Part shown: positions 61,215 to 64,000 of the stretch, one piece after another
How positions within the stretch are numbered: the first letter of the stretch is position 1
How the letters are laid out: every line of letters starts with the position of its first letter
Source: Heterotrichella gracilis
Taxonomy: Eukaryota > Sar > Xanthophyceae > Tribonematales > Xanthonemataceae
NCBI GenBank assembly: GCA_032358255.1
Contig: JAULBX010011099.1
Location: 620,001 to 684,000 of the forward strand
Direction of reading: 5' to 3'
DNA length: 64,000 nt
Notes under the pieces: model-generated
Databases searched by the model: none
The model's input: only the letters and a program-made list of their open reading frames with translations
Told to the model about the DNA's origin: nothing
Position numbers and translations under genes: made by a program

Positions 61215-61967
61215 ATGATAAAAGCCATCATAATTGATGATGAAATGAACGGAATTAAAAGTTTAGAACTGCTGATCACTAAATTTATTCCGGATATTAA
61301 ATTGATTGCCCAATCAACAGATCCCATAGAAGGCATGAATTTGATAAATAATAAAAAACCGGATCTTGTTTTTTTAGATATCAATATGCCGTCTATGAAT
61401 GGATTTGAATTACTTGAAAAGCTGGAATTCAAAAATTTTAGACTAATTTTTACGACTGCACATCAGGAGTATGCTATACGTGCCATTCGTGAATCAGCCA
61501 CCGATTACCTATTAAAACCCATTGATATTGATGAACTACAGCAGACCATTTCTAGAGTTAGAGAAAAGATAAGGCAGGATTCAAGTGATCAGAATATTCA
61601 ACAGGTGTTGAATAGAATTGTTGGCGCAAAAAATATACGAGTTCCTCTACCCAATAAGTCGGGTGTGGAGTATGTGTCTCCATCCATGATAATTTACATT
61701 GAAGCTAATTCAAATGGATCGAAGGTGGCATTAACGAATATGACAGTCATGGAGGTCATTAAACCATTAAAGGAGTATGAAACTCTTTTGTGTGTGGACG
61801 GATTGTATTTTATGAGGATTCATAATTCGTATTTAATTAATTTGAATTACGTGAACACTTATCTAAAAGAAGATGGAGGCTATGCGGTGATGTCTGGAAA
61901 TCGAAGAATCCCGATCTCAAAACTAAAAAAGACAGAATTTCTGAAAGCCTTTAATCTAGATGCATAG
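61215..61967 (+). CDS. LytTR-type response regulator of LamG unit 1
   Basis: 250 aa. Receiver with DDE acidic cluster, phospho-acceptor Asp in LVFLDINMPSMNG and Lys in YLLKPIDI. C-terminal LytTR domain (about 140-245; RVPLPNKSGVEYVSPSMIIYIEA, LYFMRIHNSYLINLNYVNTYLKEDGGY). Cognate to the LamG kinase by spacing (4 nt gap). Candidate targets are the divergent LamG promoters, which share the TAYAAGTGGT-N5-TTATTGAG motif. Ends in a terminator hairpin (61983-62016). Confidence 0.94.
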   Translation: MIKAIIIDDEMNGIKSLELLITKFIPDIKLIAQSTDPIEGMNLINNKKPDLVFLDINMPSMNGFELLEKLEFKNFRLIFTTAHQEYAIRAIRESATDYLLKPIDIDELQQTISRVREKIRQDSSDQNIQQVLNRIVGAKNIRVPLPNKSGVEYVSPSMIIYIEANSNGSKVALTNMTVMEVIKPLKEYETLLCVDGLYFMRIHNSYLINLNYVNTYLKEDGGYAVMSGNRRIPISKLKKTEFLKAFNLDA

Positions 61968-61982
61968 TTTTATTTAAATAAA

Positions 61983-62063
61983 AAAAGGCTGTTCTCGCAA
62001 TGAGAGACAGCCTTTTCTTTATAATATCATACAGGTGATGAGTAAATGCCTGTTATGTTATTA
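61983..62063 (+). terminator. Two-hairpin repeat element, copy C; terminator between convergent genes
   Basis: AAAAGGCTGT and ACAGCCTTTT frame an inner TCTC/GAGA stem (61983-62016), followed by T-rich sequence, so it works as a terminator for the LytTR gene and, reversed, for the LamG gene ending at 62069. Hairpin 2: TAATA (62022-62026), CAT, ACAGG with CCTGT (62049-62053), ATG, TATTA (62059-62063), loop with ATGAGTAAA. Confidence 0.65.
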
Positions 62064-62068
62064 ATAAC

Positions 62069-63070
62069 TTATTCCATGACCGCCATTTTTTCAGTGCGAA
62101 TCAATTCACCTTTTTGATCATAGATGTTCACAAAATACAATCCGGCTTTTGCTTCATTTAAGCTAATTTCTGATTGATGTGCTGCTATTTTTGAAATGGT
62201 ATGAGCTACCATTTTGCCACTGATGTCGGTAACCATGAAATTTAATTCAGACTCAGATTCAAGAATAAATTTTCCATGGCTTGGGTTTGGGAATAATTTA
62301 AGACTCACCGGAGTGGAACTTAAGGCATCAATGCCGGTGGGTTTGGGGCTGCCGCAAGGAGGATTGTTTTCAAAAAGGACTTGAATCTCAGCTGTGGAAA
62401 GTTGTTGAGAATAAAAACGCACATCATCCATGGAGCCTCGAAAAGGATGATATGGGGTACCAATGGCAGAGCCACCTAATATAACAGCGGCATTAGGATC
62501 ATAACTGATTGGTATAAGTGCAGTATTTAGGCTACTTTGGAATACATTGTCAATATAAAGCTCCATGTATTGATCGTCAACATAAAAAACAATATGATAC
62601 CATTTTGTTTGCAAGGTGATGGTACCAGGTAAGGAAGAGATCACATTCAAAGGGTTTCCAGAGCCATGATTTTTATGAACTTGAACTACATTTGCTGAGT
62701 TAATAGTTAATGCATACCCTTCCCAAAACGCAGGAAAGTTATTTTTAGCAAAAACTAAGTATTGATCATTGCCAAGTTGATCGAAACGAAACCAACCTGA
62801 AAAGGATATCTTGTGTGCCTTAAGGAGTGGGTCGTTTGGCAATTTAACATAACTAGTCGGGCTATTAATAAATTTATAAGCGCCATTTGGAATCAAATTG
62901 CGGTCTAATATACAATGCACATTATTTGCAACACCATCCAATTGAGATCCGTAAATGGTTTGATTTTGTGCATGACAGTCTAAAGGATAACAAGCAATAA
63001 CTTGTTGTTGGTTTTGCGCACTAAGCATAGTTGATGCGCAAGCGGCGATGAAGGTGATGATTTTTTTCAT
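62069..63070 (-). CDS. T9SS-secreted LamG protein (unit 2)
   Basis: 333 aa. Signal peptide (1-18), LamG domain (about 22-235; VIACYPLDCHAQNQTIYG, YVKLPNDPLL, ISFSGWFRFDQ, TKWYHIVFYV, FRGSMDDVRFYSQQLSTAEI), short linker, T9SS type A sorting domain (about 258-333; LFPNPSHGKFILES ... AGLYFVNIYDQKG). Clearly homologous to the protein at 57678 across the LamG domain but without the PKD module. Divergent from the partial LamG kinase gene at 63404. Confidence 0.9.
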   Translation of the reverse strand: MKKIITFIAACASTMLSAQNQQQVIACYPLDCHAQNQTIYGSQLDGVANNVHCILDRNLIPNGAYKFINSPTSYVKLPNDPLLKAHKISFSGWFRFDQLGNDQYLVFAKNNFPAFWEGYALTINSANVVQVHKNHGSGNPLNVISSLPGTITLQTKWYHIVFYVDDQYMELYIDNVFQSSLNTALIPISYDPNAAVILGGSAIGTPYHPFRGSMDDVRFYSQQLSTAEIQVLFENNPPCGSPKPTGIDALSSTPVSLKLFPNPSHGKFILESESELNFMVTDISGKMVAHTISKIAAHQSEISLNEAKAGLYFVNIYDQKGELIRTEKMAVME

Positions 63071-63174
63071 GTTGGGATGTTTTTAAATTTATAGATGAGT
63101 AATTAACTGAGTTCAAAATTAGAGCTAAGCTCCTTCACAAAAAACAAACATCGGCTAATTAATTGTTTTCACTT

Positions 63175-63197
63175 TACAAGTGGTCAGCTTTATTGAG
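63175..63197 (+). promoter_or_regulatory. 23-bp motif, copy 2
   Basis: TACAAGTGGT, N5, TTATTGAG; 105 bp upstream of the LamG unit 2 start (63070, minus strand). Confidence 0.5.
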
Positions 63198-63295
63198 CAG
63201 GTCATTAATTTATACAAGTGAGTAAAAATGCACGGTGCCTAAGCCTCTGAAAGCCTATAAATGAAGGGTTTTAGGACCGCTTGTGTATTTGGGTA

Positions 63296-63318
63296 TATAA
63301 GTGGTCATACTTATTGAG
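63296..63318 (+). promoter_or_regulatory. 23-bp motif, copy 3
   Basis: TATAAGTGGT, N5, TTATTGAG; 85 bp upstream of the partial LamG kinase gene at 63404. Confidence 0.5.
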
Positions 63319-63403
63319 CAATTAATTGGACCTAAAATTTCAGAAGTTTATTTTAAAGCTTATTATTGTAGTAACAACAATCATAAAATAGTTAAGCACA
63401 CAA

Positions 63404-64000
63404 ATGATAAAAAAATACTTCCTTTTACTTTCTTTATTAATTTGTTTTACGGATTCTCATGCGCAGGCAGATCCTGTTCCGGTTGCCCGCTATTCGTTTA
63501 ATGATGGAAGTGACAGAGATGAGCGGAGTGGTAAAAAGGCAAAACTGGTAGGCGTTAGGCATACGCTCGATCGGTTTAATAATGAGGAGAACGCTGTTTT
63601 TTTATTAGGAAATCAATACAGTTACATAAACCTTGGCAGCGATTCTCTTTTAAAACCAAAAACAGGAGCCATTTCAATGTGGGTAAAAATGGAGACTGAA
63701 ATTTGGGCAGGAACCGGACATACCATCAATCCAATCATCGTTACAAAAAATTCAACGAAAGACTGGTTCTATGAATCTTATTGTATTTATTATTTTCCAG
63801 AAACGGATAAATTAGCCAGTTGCTGCACCAAGGATTCCTTGAATCAAATCTCCCTTTATGCCACAAAACCACTTATAATCAATAAATGGCATCACGTGGT
63901 TTTAACCTTCAATAATGATTCACTTAGATTTTATTTGGACGCCAAACTGCAAGGAGCCTTGCCTAAAAAATTTGAGAACGTTTATCTTCCAAGCGATTCG
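63404..64000 (+). CDS. LamG-domain histidine kinase, partial (unit 2; C-terminus beyond right edge)
   Basis: 199 codons, open to the window edge, from ATG 63404 (MIKKYFLLLSLLICF). Signal peptide (1-21, ending SHAQ) and most of a LamG domain: VARYSFNDGSDRDERSGKKA, SYINLGSDSLLKPKTGAISM, NPIIVTKNSTKDWFYESY, INKWHHVVLTFNNDSLRFYL. The same blocks in the same order occur in the kinase at 59714 (YLNLG, NPIVLVKNSESDDFYEAY, NKWHHLVLTF), so a membrane helix and LytS-type kinase domain are expected beyond the edge. That continuation is inference. Confidence 0.85.
   Translation, partial: MIKKYFLLLSLLICFTDSHAQADPVPVARYSFNDGSDRDERSGKKAKLVGVRHTLDRFNNEENAVFLLGNQYSYINLGSDSLLKPKTGAISMWVKMETEIWAGTGHTINPIIVTKNSTKDWFYESYCIYYFPETDKLASCCTKDSLNQISLYATKPLIINKWHHVVLTFNNDSLRFYLDAKLQGALPKKFENVYLPSDS

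Larger units (their letters stand above)
63071..63403. other. 333-bp regulatory intergenic region of LamG unit 2
   Basis: Contains two good copies of the 23-bp motif (63175-63197 and 63296-63318, 121 bp apart), one nearer each divergent gene. A short stretch near 63211-63235 (ATACAAGTGAGTAAAAATGC) resembles a decayed hairpin-element core. No ORF of note. Confidence 0.55.

Overview
The window is a gene-dense piece of a Bacteroidota (Cytophaga-Flavobacterium-Sphingobacterium type) chromosome. The signs are: six proteins ending in type IX secretion (T9SS) sorting domains, two TonB-dependent receptors with carboxypeptidase-regulatory N-termini, a DUF4249 lipoprotein, an LpxC-FabZ fusion, a bacillithiol-type YtxJ protein, low GC, weak Shine-Dalgarno signals, several TTG starts, and promoter boxes of the Bacteroidota form TTG/TTTG - about 19 bp - TAnnTTTG. 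I recognised no tRNA, rRNA, CRISPR array, phage or insertion sequence.

Layout. 1-6.9 kb: the start of a TerB/DjlA-like gene running off the left edge, a small membrane protein, a TolA-like Ala/Lys-rich secreted protein, YceH, and a minus-strand operon (small Cys-tailed protein, 7-TM protein, histidine kinase, LuxR-type regulator). 6.9-20.2 kb: a surface-polysaccharide locus in two divergent arms. The minus arm encodes an ABC exporter (Wzm/Wzt), a double GT2 glycosyltransferase, an MBOAT O-acetyltransferase and two AlgJ/AlgX-like (DHHW) proteins. The plus arm encodes two GT4 glycosyltransferases, an O-antigen ligase/polymerase-like membrane protein and an alpha/beta hydrolase. 20.3-26.8 kb: YtxJ, a TonB receptor, a flavodoxin-fold quinone reductase, a LytS/LytTR two-component pair, and small proteins. 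26.8-29.7 kb: hisS-hutH. 29.9-33.2 kb: TonB receptor plus DUF4249 lipoprotein.

33.2-40.6 kb is the most repeat-rich part: a 98-bp-period array of long hairpins, a fourth copy 6 kb away that forms the end of an ABC ATPase gene, composite ACTGCC/CTTAGTGG repeats, a divergent pair of small XRE regulators, and two T9SS proteins (one a metalloprotease). 40.6-45.3 kb: lpxA, lpxC-fabZ, a helix-hairpin-helix protein and an amino-acid permease. 45.4-50.9 kb: a small membrane protein, a pappalysin-like T9SS protease and a GEVED T9SS protein. 51-57.6 kb: housekeeping genes (holA, a TPR histidine kinase, comM/yifB, hemA).

57.7-64.0 kb is the best candidate for an undescribed system. A unit made of a T9SS-secreted LamG protein divergent from a membrane histidine kinase with a periplasmic LamG domain (followed by a LytTR regulator) occurs twice in a row; the second copy runs off the right edge. 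The intergenic spaces carry a 23-bp motif in three good copies, an 18-bp perfect palindrome, and three copies of a two-hairpin element whose stems vary while an AATATCAT...ATGGGTAAA core is kept. The arrangement suggests a paralogous set of surface sensors whose secreted LamG protein and membrane kinase may recognise the same kind of ligand.
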